Assembly: GCA_017472735.1 (NCBI GenBank) | Contig: JAFUOD010000007.1 | Location: forward strand, 124,001-188,000 | Reading direction: 5' to 3' | DNA: 64,000 nt | Source of the DNA: Oscillospiraceae bacterium | GTDB taxonomy: Bacteria > Bacillota > Clostridia > Oscillospirales > Ruminococcaceae | Part shown: positions 6,832 through 16,141 of the stretch, piece after piece | How positions within the stretch are numbered: position 1 is the stretch's first letter | Layout of the letters: every line of letters starts with the position of its first letter | Notes under the pieces: model-generated | Seen by the model: only the letters and a program-made list of their open reading frames with translations | What the model was told of the DNA's origin: nothing | Databases searched by the model: none | Translations under genes and position numbers: made by a program

Positions 6832-9153
6832 ATGATTACAAGAATCAGAAAAAGGGACGGCAGAGTTGTAACCTTTAACGTTGAAAAGATTGCAAGTGCA
6901 ATTTTTAAGGCTGCCGAGTCTGTTGGTGGCACCGACTATGATGAAGCGTTAGAAATTGCCGGCAGAGTTTGTGACTATATCGAAGCTTCGGGTAAGAAGA
7001 TACCAACCGTTGAAGAGATCCAGGACGCCGTAGAAAAGATCCTTATTGAAGAAGGTCATGCTTCTACCGCTAAAGCATATATTCTTTATCGCTCAAACAG
7101 AACCCGTGTTCGTGAAATGAACACAAAGATAATGAAGATATATGAAGACCTTACCTTCAGCTCTGCTAAGGACAGTGACATTAAGCGTGAAAACGCTAAT
7201 ATCGACGGTGATACCGCAATGGGTACCATGCTTAAGTATGGCTCGTGCGGTGCCAAGGAATTCTATGAGATGTATGTTTTAGACCCCAAGTTCGCAAAAG
7301 CACACTCCGAGGGCGATATTCACATTCATGACCTTGATTTCTATACCTTAACAACAACCTGTACTCAGATCGACCTTAAGAAGCTTTTCGATAAAGGCTT
7401 CTCAACCGGTCACGGACATTTGAGAACCCCTAACGAGATCTCAAGCTATGCGGCACTTGCTTGCATCGCTATTCAGTCTAACCAGAATGACCAGCACGGC
7501 GGTCAGAGTATTCCCAAGTTCGATTATGACATGGCTGACGGCGTTAGAAAGACCTTTAAGCACAGATATCGTGACAATGTTGTTCGCTCGCTCGCTTTGC
7601 TCGAGGGCATTGATGACTGTGACGAATATGTAAAGAGCTATCTTTCCGAGCTTGAAACAAAGGGCATTGTTCCTGCACTTGATGAGTGCGCTTGCTTCTT
7701 TAAGGCAGAAGCTGAATATCTTTCTAAATATTGCGATGCTGAGACGATATCTAAGATTCAGAAGTTCAGCCACGAACGCGCTGTTAAGGAGACCGACAAG
7801 GCAACTTATCAAGCGATGGAAGCTCTTATCCACAATCTTAACACCATGAACTCGCGTGCAGGCGCACAGACGCCTTTCAGCTCTATCAACTACGGTACCG
7901 ATACCTCTACCGAAGGCAGAATGGTTATAAGAAACGTTCTTTTGGCTCAGGAGGCCGGTCTTGGCAACGGTGAAACACCTATTTTCCCGATTCATATCTT
8001 TAAGGTTAAAGAGGGCGTAAACTACAACGAAGGCGACCCCAACTATGATTTGTTCAAGCTTGCTTGCAGAGTTTCTGCTAAGCGCTTGTTCCCGAACTTC
8101 TCATTCTTAGATGCTCCCTTTAATCTTCCTTACTACAAGCCGGGCAACCCTGACACTGAGATTGCTTACATGGGCTGCAGAACCCGTGTTATAGGTAACG
8201 CTTACGACCCTACCCGTGAGATCGTTACGGGCAGAGGTAATCTTTCGTTCACGTCAGTTAACCTCCCCAGACTTGCAATTGAAGCAAAGGGCAACATTGA
8301 TAAGTTCTATGAGAGCTTGGATAACGTTATGGACCTCGTTGTTGAACAGCTTCTTGCCCGATTCAGAGTTCAAGCACAGAAGAAGGTTAAGAACTATCCA
8401 TTCCTTATGGGTCAAGGTGTATGGCTCGATTCTGAAAAGCTCGGTCCCGACGACACAGTTGAAGAAGTTCTTAAGCACGGCACACTTTCAATGGGCTTCA
8501 TCGGCTTGGCAGAATGCTTAAAGTCTTTAATCGGCAAGCATCACGGCGAAAGTGAAGAAGCAAGAAAGCTCGGTCTTGAAATAGTTTCAAGAATGCGTGC
8601 AAGAATGGAAGAGGAGACCAAGGCAAGAGGACTTAACTTCTCACTCCTTGCAACTCCAGCCGAAGGTCTTTCGGGCAGATTCTTAAGAATCGACAAGAAG
8701 AAATACGGTGAGATCGCAGGCGTTACCGACAGAGATTATTACACTAACTCCTTCCACGTTCCTGTATACTATCCTTGCAGTGCTTTCAGCAAGATCAAGA
8801 TCGAAGCTCCTTATCATGCACTTACCAATGCAGGCCATATCAGTTATGTCGAGCTTGACGGTGATCCCTGTCAGAACCTCCCTGCATTCGAAAAGATCAT
8901 TCGCTGCATGAAGGAATCAGGCATCGGATACGGTTCTATCAACCACCCTGTTGACAGAGACCCCTGCTGTGGCTTCACTGGTATAATCGGCGATACATGC
9001 CCCAAGTGCGGACGCAAAGAAACAGAGGGAACTTACGGATTTGAAAGAATCCGCAGAATCACAGGTTACCTTGTTGGCACTCTTGACAGATTTAACAACG
9101 CTAAGCGTGCCGAAGTTAACGACAGAGTTAAGCACGGTGCAAACGAAGACTAA
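6832..9153 (+). CDS. nrdD: Anaerobic ribonucleoside-triphosphate reductase (class III), large subunit
   Basis: A 773-residue glycyl-radical enzyme that reduces ribonucleoside triphosphates to deoxyribonucleotides without oxygen. Residues 1-90 are an ATP-cone allosteric domain (begins ITRIRKRDGRVV). The middle is the 10-stranded barrel. Near the C-terminus are the zinc-site cysteines C712/C713, C723 and C726 (CPKCG), and the radical Gly745 in RITGYLVG. A strong GGGGAGG lies before the ATG. The activase gene nrdG follows after 84 bases with a hairpin between. Control by NrdR is suggested by the upstream sites. Length and all key motifs are intact. Confidence 0.96.
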   Translation: MITRIRKRDGRVVTFNVEKIASAIFKAAESVGGTDYDEALEIAGRVCDYIEASGKKIPTVEEIQDAVEKILIEEGHASTAKAYILYRSNRTRVREMNTKIMKIYEDLTFSSAKDSDIKRENANIDGDTAMGTMLKYGSCGAKEFYEMYVLDPKFAKAHSEGDIHIHDLDFYTLTTTCTQIDLKKLFDKGFSTGHGHLRTPNEISSYAALACIAIQSNQNDQHGGQSIPKFDYDMADGVRKTFKHRYRDNVVRSLALLEGIDDCDEYVKSYLSELETKGIVPALDECACFFKAEAEYLSKYCDAETISKIQKFSHERAVKETDKATYQAMEALIHNLNTMNSRAGAQTPFSSINYGTDTSTEGRMVIRNVLLAQEAGLGNGETPIFPIHIFKVKEGVNYNEGDPNYDLFKLACRVSAKRLFPNFSFLDAPFNLPYYKPGNPDTEIAYMGCRTRVIGNAYDPTREIVTGRGNLSFTSVNLPRLAIEAKGNIDKFYESLDNVMDLVVEQLLARFRVQAQKKVKNYPFLMGQGVWLDSEKLGPDDTVEEVLKHGTLSMGFIGLAECLKSLIGKHHGESEEARKLGLEIVSRMRARMEEETKARGLNFSLLATPAEGLSGRFLRIDKKKYGEIAGVTDRDYYTNSFHVPVYYPCSAFSKIKIEAPYHALTNAGHISYVELDGDPCQNLPAFEKIIRCMKESGIGYGSINHPVDRDPCCGFTGIIGDTCPKCGRKETEGTYGFERIRRITGYLVGTLDRFNNAKRAEVNDRVKHGANED

Positions 9154-9180
9154 TTCATTCAACCTTTTCATAACAGTGCT

Positions 9181-9209
9181 TAGGGCAGGTTATTTTTCGA
9201 CCTGCCCTA
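9181..9209 (+). terminator. Hairpin between nrdD and nrdG (attenuator or weak terminator)
   Basis: A perfect 10-bp stem TAGGGCAGGT / ACCTGCCCTA with a 9-base loop, but followed by ATCGTCTATTT rather than a clean T run. It could partly stop transcription or stabilise the nrdD mRNA end so that nrdG is made in smaller amounts. Confidence 0.5.
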
Positions 9210-9237
9210 ATCGTCTATTTATTTACGGAGGCGAAAT

Positions 9238-9741
9238 ATGCAAATCCGCATTGCAGGAAAAACTGCCGAATCAATCGTTGACGGTCCGGGTATAAGATAT
9301 ACACTTTATGTTCAGGGCTGTCCGCATCATTGCGAGGGTTGCCACAATCCTCAGACACATGATTTTTTAGGAGGATACGACGCCGATACTGACGAGATTT
9401 TAAAGGATATTTTAGAAAATCCTCTTTTAGACGGTGTAACCTTCAGCGGTGGAGAGCCGTTTTGCCATGCAAAGGCTTTAGCGCAGTTAGGCAAAAAAAT
9501 CAAATCGTCGGGCCTTGGCATAATGGCATATTCGGGTTATACTATAGAATATCTTATATCTCATGCAAACCAAGAAAACTGTTATATGGATCTGCTTAGT
9601 GTATTGGATTATTTGGTTGACGGACCCTTTATAATTTCTCTTAAAAGCTATGAGGCTAAGTTTAGAGGAAGTACAAATCAGCGAATTATTGATGTTAAGA
9701 AAACTCTTGAAAGTAAAACCGTTGTAATTGCCGATTTATGA
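9238..9741 (+). CDS. nrdG: Anaerobic ribonucleotide reductase activating enzyme
   Basis: A 167-residue radical-SAM protein that uses a [4Fe-4S] cluster and S-adenosylmethionine to install the glycyl radical on NrdD. Cysteines C28-x3-C32-x2-C35 (CPHHCEGC) are the cluster ligands. FSGGEPF near residues 63-69 is the SAM-contact GGE motif. GGAGGCG precedes the ATG. The stop codon TGA at 9739-9741 is followed at once by the Shine-Dalgarno of the next gene, so transcription very likely continues into the binding-protein gene and the deo genes. Typical length and position for NrdG. Confidence 0.95.
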   Translation: MQIRIAGKTAESIVDGPGIRYTLYVQGCPHHCEGCHNPQTHDFLGGYDADTDEILKDILENPLLDGVTFSGGEPFCHAKALAQLGKKIKSSGLGIMAYSGYTIEYLISHANQENCYMDLLSVLDYLVDGPFIISLKSYEAKFRGSTNQRIIDVKKTLESKTVVIADL

Positions 9742-9759
9742 TTGAAAGGAGTGAGCATA

Positions 9760-11373
9760 ATGTGCAAAACACTTAAGACTTTTGTTATTTTTGCGCTTTT
9801 GTGCTCACTTGTTTTGTTTTCATCATGCTCGTTGTTTGAAAACGACGGTTCGGGACACAACTTCAAAGTATCACTAAGCTCAAACCCTGAAAATCTTGAC
9901 CCTCAAATAGCGTCAGATGCATCTTCGATCTCAGTCGCAAAAAACATGTTTGTAGGGCTGGTTCGGTCATCAAACGGCAGAATCGTTTTGGGTGTTGCAA
10001 AGGATTACATGATATCAAGCGACGGACTTAAGTATACGTTTTATTTGGATGAGAGATATAAATGGAAAACCTCGGGTGATTTTGAAGGCTTTGTTACAGC
10101 ACACGATTTTGTATTCGCGTTTAGACGTCTTTTTGATGCTAAGACCGAGTCACCTTATGCTTATGACTATTTTTGCATTTCAGGCTCTGAAAAAGCCTAT
10201 AACGGAATGATACCTCTTGAAGAAATTGGTGTAAAAGCACTTGATGATTATACTTTAGAGTTTACACTCGAATATCAAAATGCTGATTTTCTTTACCTTT
10301 TAACTCAGCTCCCGGCATCACCTTGTAACGAGGAGTTTTTTATCTCCTGCAAAGGTAAATATGGACTTGAAACAGAAACAATAGCCTCGAACGGTGCATT
10401 TTATGTTAAATATTGGCTTTATGATAAATATAATAAATCAAATTATATACGGCTTTCACGAAACAACTGCTACTCGGATATAAAAAGGGTATATCCCTCG
10501 GGCGTAACTTACCTTATTGATACCACGGATGCTGAAAAGCTTAATAACTTTACAGATGAAACTACCGATATTCTTATCTCATCAAACAGCATTTCAAAGC
10601 TTAAAGAGCTTGAATTTGCTTACACTCAAGATATAAACGCCACACTCGGTTTGGTTTTTAACCCTAAAAATGAAATTTTCGCCCGAAAGGATATACGAGA
10701 AGTATTTTCTCTTGCAATTAATCGACCCGAACTTGAAAAAAAGCTAACTGATAATCTTTCACCTGCATACAGCATTTTTCCTGCAGGTTCTGTCATCGCT
10801 GGCTCGGTTTATGAAAGCAGCTTCAATAAATCTCTGCTCGAGTATAATAAAATAACTGCCGGATATCGTTGGAACTTCCTTTTAACTGAGGGTGAAAAGG
10901 CCTCGCTTTATAACATAAATATATTGGTTTGCGATACGTTCACAAGCAGTGATAAGCTTCGCATAATAACCGATTCGTGGTATGATGTTTTCGGTATACA
11001 TTTCGGTATCGAGGTCGTCAATCAGTCTGATTATAATAAGCGAATTCAGTCGGGAGACTATGACATTGCTGTGGCAACACTTTCACCCAAAAATGGTGAT
11101 GTTTTTGGCTATATCTCTGATTTCGGCAGCCAAAAGTCCTATGGCTTCGAGGTAAACGAAGTTAAGACTATTGAAAATACTTCCGGCAAGTATAACACCT
11201 TAACAGCCAAATATCATGATTATGTCACGGCCGAAAGTAAAGTCATTGAGGATTATCTATTCATACCCATTTGCCACAGCTCGGTTTATTGCTTCCATGC
11301 CGAAGATGTTGCAGATTTTGAATATGATGCTTTAACAAACACCGTTATTTTTGAGAATGCTAAGTGCTATTAA
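9760..11373 (+). CDS. Family 5 extracellular solute-binding lipoprotein (OppA/DppA-like)
   Basis: A 537-residue exported lipoprotein. The signal peptide with hydrophobic core ends in a lipobox-like FSSC near Cys24. The mature part starts with SLSSNPENLDPQ, the classic opening of SBP_bac_5 proteins, and continues with YTFYLDERYKWKTSG and TAHDFVFAFRRL. Such proteins deliver peptides, nickel or similar ligands to an ABC permease. ATG at 9760 is chosen over an upstream TTG at 9742 because GGAG at 9748-9751 is well spaced from it. No permease or ATPase gene is near; instead it lies 18 bases after nrdG and 18 before deoC. It may share a permease encoded elsewhere. Ligand unknown. Confidence 0.85.
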   Translation: MCKTLKTFVIFALLCSLVLFSSCSLFENDGSGHNFKVSLSSNPENLDPQIASDASSISVAKNMFVGLVRSSNGRIVLGVAKDYMISSDGLKYTFYLDERYKWKTSGDFEGFVTAHDFVFAFRRLFDAKTESPYAYDYFCISGSEKAYNGMIPLEEIGVKALDDYTLEFTLEYQNADFLYLLTQLPASPCNEEFFISCKGKYGLETETIASNGAFYVKYWLYDKYNKSNYIRLSRNNCYSDIKRVYPSGVTYLIDTTDAEKLNNFTDETTDILISSNSISKLKELEFAYTQDINATLGLVFNPKNEIFARKDIREVFSLAINRPELEKKLTDNLSPAYSIFPAGSVIAGSVYESSFNKSLLEYNKITAGYRWNFLLTEGEKASLYNINILVCDTFTSSDKLRIITDSWYDVFGIHFGIEVVNQSDYNKRIQSGDYDIAVATLSPKNGDVFGYISDFGSQKSYGFEVNEVKTIENTSGKYNTLTAKYHDYVTAESKVIEDYLFIPICHSSVYCFHAEDVADFEYDALTNTVIFENAKCY

Positions 11374-11391
11374 GTTTTGGGAGGAAACAAA

Positions 11392-12060
11392 ATGGATATT
11401 AAAGACATATTATCGAAAGTTGACCACACACTTTTATCTCAAACCGCCACATGGAATGATATTAAAACAATTTGCGATGATGGGCTTAAGTTTAAAACCG
11501 CTTCTGTTTGCATACCTGCTTGTTATGTGAAGCAGGCAAAGGAATATGTCGGTGACAGCCTTGCGATCTGCACGGTTATCGGATTCCCTAACGGCTATTC
11601 AACGACCGAGTCAAAGGTGTTTGAAACAGCCGATGCTGTCAAAAGCGGTGCAGATGAGATCGATATGGTAATAAATATTGGCATGCTTAAAGATAAAAGA
11701 TTTGACGATATACTCGCTGAAATTAAAGCAATTAAGCAAGCGTGCTGCGGTAAGCTTTTAAAAGTCATCATCGAGACATGCTTGCTTACAGATGACGAAA
11801 AGATAAAAATGTGTCAGATCGTTTCCGACTCGGGCGCCGAATATATTAAAACCTCAACTGGCTTTTCAACCATGGGCGCAACTAAAGATGATGTTAAGCT
11901 TTTTGCTGAGCACGTTAAACCTCATGTAAAAATAAAAGCCGCAGGAGGAATTTCAAGCATTAATGATGCCGAGGAGTTTATTAACCTCGGTGCATCGCGC
12001 CTTGGCACAAGCCGAATTGTAAAGATCGTTAAACAGGAGGAAGAAAGCAGTGGCTACTAA
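11392..12060 (+). CDS. deoC: Deoxyribose-phosphate aldolase
   Basis: A 222-residue class I aldolase splitting 2-deoxyribose 5-phosphate into glyceraldehyde 3-phosphate and acetaldehyde. The Schiff-base lysine is K153 in YIKTSTGF, and the second active-site lysine is K182 in [11 protein letters not shown] 11392 is chosen for the GGGAGGA 8 bases upstream. It is the first gene of a deoC-deoD-deoB-cdd-pdp run that turns (deoxy)nucleosides into central metabolites; its end overlaps deoD by 11 bases. Confidence 0.95.
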   Translation: MDIKDILSKVDHTLLSQTATWNDIKTICDDGLKFKTASVCIPACYVKQAKEYVGDSLAICTVIGFPNGYSTTESKVFETADAVKSGADEIDMVINIGMLKDKRFDDILAEIKAIKQACCGKLLKVIIETCLLTDDEKIKMCQIVSDSGAEYIKTSTGFSTMGATKDDVKLFAEHVKPHVKIKAAGGISSINDAEEFINLGASRLGTSRIVKIVKQEEESSGY

Positions 12061-12772
12061 TTATCCAACCCCTCACATAAACGCAACCCCCAATGATTTT
12101 GCAAAAACTGTGTTAATGCCCGGCGACCCCTTGCGCTCTAAGTTTATTGCAGATAATTTTTTAGAGGACGCAAAGCTTGTCAACAACGTACGCGGAATTC
12201 ACGGCTATACTGGCTTTTACAAGGGCGAAAAAGTATCAGTAATGGCAAGCGGAATGGGCATGCCCTCAATCGGTATCTATTCTTACGAGCTTTATAATTT
12301 CTTTGGTGTCGAAAACATTATACGGATAGGTTCGGCAGGTGCTTTGCAAAAAAATATAAAGATCCGTGATATTGTTTTCGGTCAGGGCGCTTGTACCGAT
12401 TCTAATTATGTGAATCAGTTTAGTTTGGCGGGTCACTTTGCGCCGATCTGCAGTTACGACCTCTTAACCATTGCTGTTGAGGAGGCTAAAAAAGCCGGTG
12501 CTGTCTATCATGTAGGCAACCTTGTGTCAAGCGATTGCTTCTATGGTGATAACCCTAATGCTACCTCTAATTGGATCAAAATGGGCGCTATGGCTGTTGA
12601 AATGGAAGCCGCAGCTTTATACATGAATGCCGCACGTGCAGGCAAAAAGGCACTTGCAATGTGTACGATCTCAGACCACATTATAACTCACGAGGCAACT
12701 AGCGCCGAAGAGCGTCAGAATTCATTTACGCAAATGATGGAAATTGCTCTTAACACAGCAATCAGATTATAA
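12050..12772 (+). CDS. deoD: Purine-nucleoside phosphorylase (DeoD type)
   Basis: A 240-residue hexameric-type phosphorylase converting purine (deoxy)nucleosides and phosphate to the base and (deoxy)ribose 1-phosphate. Typical landmarks are the N-terminal [18 protein letters not shown] (phosphate binding), [27 protein letters not shown] (ribose contact) and TISDHI near the C-terminus with the catalytic Asp. It starts with GTG inside the end of deoC, with AGGAGGAAG upstream, indicating translational coupling. Full length for the family. Confidence 0.95.
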   Translation: MATNYPTPHINATPNDFAKTVLMPGDPLRSKFIADNFLEDAKLVNNVRGIHGYTGFYKGEKVSVMASGMGMPSIGIYSYELYNFFGVENIIRIGSAGALQKNIKIRDIVFGQGACTDSNYVNQFSLAGHFAPICSYDLLTIAVEEAKKAGAVYHVGNLVSSDCFYGDNPNATSNWIKMGAMAVEMEAAALYMNAARAGKKALAMCTISDHIITHEATSAEERQNSFTQMMEIALNTAIRL

Positions 12773-12782
12773 CGGAGTGTTT

Positions 12783-13952
12783 ATGAAAAGATTATTTTTA
12801 ATTGTTTTGGATAGCTGTGGAATAGGAGCTCTGCCTGATGCCGAAAAGTTTGGTGACACAGGCGCTAACACATTAAAAAGCTGTTATAACACAGGGCTTT
12901 TGGATATTCCCAATATGCTTAAAATGGGTCTGGGGAATATCGAGGGCTTAGGTTTTTTGCCTTGTGAAAGCGAACCTACTGCTGCTCAATGCCGCCTTGC
13001 AGAAATCTCAGCAGGAAAAGATACAACTATCGGCCATTGGGAGATTGCCGGCTTGATTTCTGATAAGCCCTTGCCAACTTATCCCAACGGTTTTCCTCAA
13101 GAGGTAATTGACGAATTTGAAAAGCAAACAGGCAGGGGAGTTTTGTGCAATAAACCTTACTCGGGAACAGAGGTTATTAAAGATTACGGCGAAGCTCACA
13201 TAAAGTCGGGTGATCTGATTGTTTATACCTCGGCTGACAGCGTCTTTCAGATCGCCTCACACGAGGAGGTTGTTCCCATCGAACAGCTTTATGAATACTG
13301 CCGAATCGCACGAAAGATACTTGTGGATGAGCACGCAGTGGGCAGAGTAATTGCCCGACCGTTTGTTGGTGATAACGGCAGCTACACACGTACTTCTAAC
13401 CGCCACGACTTCTCGTTAGAACCTTACGGCGAAACAATGCTTGATGTATTAAAATCATCGGGCAAAGATGTTATTGCTATTGGAAAGATAACAGACATTT
13501 TTGCCGGCAGGGGAGTCACGGAAACTGTTTTAACAAGCGGAAATACTGACGGTATGGCTAAGACACTGGAAATTGCAAGCCGAGATTTTAACGGGCTTTG
13601 CTTTACCAACTTAGTCGACTTTGATTCGCAATATGGCCACAGAAATAATGCTTTGGGTTACACTGAGGCACTGAACGAATTCGATGCATGGCTTGGTGAG
13701 TTTCTTAAAACCTTGCGTGACGATGACGTTATAATGATAACCGCCGACCACGGCTGTGACCCGGGTGATATCAGCACAGACCATACTCGTGAATATGTCC
13801 CTCTTTTGGTTTACGGCAGGTCGGTTATGCCGACTAACCTTGGCACCCGTGCAACCTTTGCAGATATTGCCGCAACGGTCTGTGACCTCTTTAAGGTTAA
13901 ATTTGATACGAAAGGAATTAGTTTTAAAAATAGAATTTTAAGCGGAGAATAA
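12783..13952 (+). CDS. deoB: Phosphopentomutase
   Basis: A 389-residue metal-dependent mutase of the alkaline-phosphatase superfamily. It interconverts (deoxy)ribose 1-phosphate, made by DeoD and Pdp, and the 5-phosphate consumed by DeoC. Seen: the N-terminal metal site DSCGIGALPDA, the phospho-acceptor Thr in KDTTIGHWE, and the metal-ligand stretch TADHGCDP with THTR-type DHTRE after it. ATG 12783 is chosen for the CGGAG just upstream and because the alternative in-frame start lies inside deoD. Confidence 0.95.
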   Translation: MKRLFLIVLDSCGIGALPDAEKFGDTGANTLKSCYNTGLLDIPNMLKMGLGNIEGLGFLPCESEPTAAQCRLAEISAGKDTTIGHWEIAGLISDKPLPTYPNGFPQEVIDEFEKQTGRGVLCNKPYSGTEVIKDYGEAHIKSGDLIVYTSADSVFQIASHEEVVPIEQLYEYCRIARKILVDEHAVGRVIARPFVGDNGSYTRTSNRHDFSLEPYGETMLDVLKSSGKDVIAIGKITDIFAGRGVTETVLTSGNTDGMAKTLEIASRDFNGLCFTNLVDFDSQYGHRNNALGYTEALNEFDAWLGEFLKTLRDDDVIMITADHGCDPGDISTDHTREYVPLLVYGRSVMPTNLGTRATFADIAATVCDLFKVKFDTKGISFKNRILSGE

Positions 13953-13954
13953 CT

Positions 13955-14368
13955 ATGACTTATAATTTAAATAACCTTTGCAAAACAGCTGCCGATGCTA
14001 TGCAAAATGCTTATGCGCCCTATTCGGGCTATAAAGTAGGTGCTGCGCTTTTGTGCGCCGATGGCTCGGTTTATACCGGTTGTAATATTGAAAATGCGAG
14101 CTACTCCGCAACAAATTGTGCCGAGCGAACTGCGTTCTTTAAAGCTGTAAGTGAGGGAAAGTATAACTTTATTGCAATTGCCGTGTGCGGAGGTAAAGGC
14201 GGAGTTATTGAAGATTCACCGTTTCCGCCGTGCGGCATATGCAGACAGGTAATGCGAGAATTCTGCAACGCCGATTTTAAAATTCATATGGTTACAAAAA
14301 ACGATATAAAAACCTATACGTTAGACGAACTTTTGCCCTATGGCTTTGGACCTGAACACATTAAATAA
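13955..14368 (+). CDS. cdd: Cytidine deaminase
   Basis: A 137-residue zinc enzyme deaminating cytidine and deoxycytidine to (deoxy)uridine, feeding the phosphorylase encoded next. The substrate motif NIENASY and the catalytic CAERTAFF (zinc Cys and proton-shuttle Glu) are followed by the other zinc cysteines in PCGICRQ. It is of the small tetrameric type with three Cys ligands. It starts two bases after the deoB stop. In Bacillus subtilis cdd sits beside era; here it has moved into the deo cluster. Confidence 0.95.
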   Translation: MTYNLNNLCKTAADAMQNAYAPYSGYKVGAALLCADGSVYTGCNIENASYSATNCAERTAFFKAVSEGKYNFIAIAVCGGKGGVIEDSPFPPCGICRQVMREFCNADFKIHMVTKNDIKTYTLDELLPYGFGPEHIK

Positions 14369-14380
14369 CGGTGGCAGATT

Positions 14381-15682
14381 ATGAGAATGTACGATATTAT
14401 TTATAAAAAACGAAAAGGCTGCGAACTTAGTGACGATGAAATCCGTTTTGCCGTTAACGGATTTACTGACGGTACAATTCCCGATTATCAAATGTCAGCG
14501 CTTGCAATGGCAATATGCTTTAATTCGATGACTGACAGAGAAACGGCGACACTTACCAGTGCCATGGCAAAATCGGGCGATACAGTCGATTTAAGCGAAT
14601 TCGGTGAATTGTCTGTCGATAAACATTCAACAGGCGGCGTGGGCGATAAAACAACACTTATTGTGGCACCGATTGTTGCGGCTTGCGGTGCAAAAGTTGC
14701 AAAAATGTCGGGCAGAGGGTTAGGCCATACCGGCGGCACAGTCGACAAACTTGAATCTATTAAGGGTTATAAGACAGAAACCACTGTCGAAGATTTCTTT
14801 AAACAAACAAGAGATATCGGTGTCTCGGTAATCGGGCAGACAGGAAACATGACACCTGCCGACAAGAAGCTTTATGCTTTGCGAGATGTAACCGCAACCG
14901 TTGACTCGATACCTTTAATTGTTTCAAGCATAATGAGCAAAAAGCTTGCGGCAGGAGCGAAGTCAATTGTTTTAGATGTTAAAGTCGGCAGCGGTGCCTT
15001 TATGCCCGATCTTGAATCTGCAACCGTACTTGCCGAAAAGATGGTTGAAATAGGTAAGCATTGCGGCAGAAATATGGCGGCGCTTATAACAAACATGGAT
15101 GTCCCTCTTGGCTGTGCTGTCGGTAATTCGCTCGAGGTTATCGAGGCTATTTCGGTTCTTAAAGGTGAAACCGTGGGGGATTTGAAAGAGATCTGTTTGG
15201 CTCTTAGTGCAAATATGGTTGCACTTTGCTATAAAATATCGTATGAAGAAGCATACGCCAAAGCGTTGCACGCACTCGAAAGCGGCTTAGCATATAACAA
15301 ATTCAAAGAATGGATAGCTTATCAGGGCGGTGACGAAAGCTGGATAGATGATACAAGCTTATTCCCAAAAGCTGGATTTATATACGAAGTAAAAGCTAAA
15401 GAATCGGGTTGGATAAAAGCTATGAATACAGCCACAATCGGAAATGTTTCATCGCTTTTAGGCGCAGGCAGGGTTACCAAAACAGATGTCATTGATTTTT
15501 CTGCAGGAATTGAACTCAATAAAAAAACAGGTGACTTTGTAAATGCAGGCGAGACCTTATGTACTCTTTACACTAACAAAGAAGAAGTAATATCTAATGC
15601 TGAACAGCTTTATTTATCTTCTTTAACGTTCAGCAACATGGCAGTACCAAAGCCGGATTTAATTTACAAAACCATTATATAA
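14381..15682 (+). CDS. pdp: Pyrimidine-nucleoside phosphorylase
   Basis: A 433-residue enzyme phosphorolysing uridine, thymidine and deoxyuridine. It shows the family signature region SGRGLGHTGGTVDKLE near 109-124, preceded by DKHSTGGVGDKTT (phosphate binding). MSALAMAI and SKKLAAG are further conserved stretches. The length and lack of an E. coli DeoA-type extension agree with the Firmicute Pdp type that accepts both uridine and thymidine, although this is an inference. It is the last gene of the operon and is followed by a terminator. Confidence 0.93.
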   Translation: MRMYDIIYKKRKGCELSDDEIRFAVNGFTDGTIPDYQMSALAMAICFNSMTDRETATLTSAMAKSGDTVDLSEFGELSVDKHSTGGVGDKTTLIVAPIVAACGAKVAKMSGRGLGHTGGTVDKLESIKGYKTETTVEDFFKQTRDIGVSVIGQTGNMTPADKKLYALRDVTATVDSIPLIVSSIMSKKLAAGAKSIVLDVKVGSGAFMPDLESATVLAEKMVEIGKHCGRNMAALITNMDVPLGCAVGNSLEVIEAISVLKGETVGDLKEICLALSANMVALCYKISYEEAYAKALHALESGLAYNKFKEWIAYQGGDESWIDDTSLFPKAGFIYEVKAKESGWIKAMNTATIGNVSSLLGAGRVTKTDVIDFSAGIELNKKTGDFVNAGETLCTLYTNKEEVISNAEQLYLSSLTFSNMAVPKPDLIYKTII

Positions 15683-15685
15683 AAC

Positions 15686-15716
15686 AAAAATCCCTCGACT
15701 GTTTCGGGGGATTTTT
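15686..15716 (+). terminator. Terminator of the deo operon
   Basis: Hairpin AAAAATCCCTCGA / TCGGGGGATTTTT with one mismatch, 4 bases after the pdp stop codon, ending in a T run. Confidence 0.85.
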
Positions 15717-15721
15717 GCAAT

Positions 15722-15746
15722 AAAAAAATGCGGCGCAATCGCCGCA
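15722..15746 (-). terminator. Terminator of rpmB
   Basis: GC-rich stem TGCGGCG / CGCCGCA (15729-15746) with the T tract (complement of AAAAAAA at 15722-15728) on the minus-strand side, just beyond the rpmB stop codon. Confidence 0.85.
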
Positions 15747-15769
15747 CTCTTTTAATCATTGGAATTTAA

Positions 15770-15955
15770 TTATGCTCTGGTAACTAAGCCGGATCTGAGG
15801 CATCTGGAGCATACATAGATATGGCAGGGAGTACCGTTCTTTAAAACTTTAACTCTCTTGACATTGGGCTTCCAGGTTCTATTAGTTCTTCTGTGGGAGT
15901 GAGATACTTTAATTCCGAAAGTAACACCCTTTCCGCAAACTTCACATTTTGCCAC
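15770..15955 (-). CDS. rpmB: Large-subunit ribosomal protein bL28
   Basis: A 61-residue ribosomal protein. It opens [10 protein letters not shown] and ends with [13 protein letters not shown], so it is the zinc-binding (four-cysteine) version of bL28. [12 protein letters not shown] is the conserved rRNA-binding stretch. The start codon is GTG, with a perfect GGAGGTG seven to nine bases upstream. It is a single-gene unit with its own promoter and terminator, divergent from the site-2 protease gene. Confidence 0.97.
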   Translation of the reverse strand: MAKCEVCGKGVTFGIKVSHSHRRTNRTWKPNVKRVKVLKNGTPCHIYVCSRCLRSGLVTRA

Positions 15956-16000
15956 GAGGCTGCACCTCCTTCTTTACTACTTCAGAATTTAACAAGATAT

Positions 16001-16029
16001 ATCATAGCAAATCTTAATGACAATTGCAA
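16001..16029 (-). promoter_or_regulatory. Sigma-A-type promoter for rpmB
   Basis: On the minus strand TTGCAA (16029-16024), 17 bases, then TATGAT (16006-16001), about 45 bases before the GTG start. Confidence 0.65.
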
Positions 16030-16075
16030 GTGTTTTTTGAAAAAAAGTTTACAAATTAAGAAAAAGAATTATCAC

Positions 16076-16104
16076 TTGATATTTTTCAATATTTATAGTA
16101 CAAT
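16076..16104 (+). promoter_or_regulatory. Sigma-A-type promoter for the site-2 protease/scpAB genes
   Basis: TTGATA (16076-16081), 17 bases, TACAAT (16099-16104), 37 bases before the GTG at 16142. Confidence 0.55.
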
Positions 16105-16141
16105 AAGATGAATAATTATTTGTGAAAGGAGACCGTTATCT

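Noticed and set aside
7441..7995. 184-codon minus-strand frame inside nrdD
   Set aside because: Antisense shadow of a fully conserved coding region; no ribosome site or motif.
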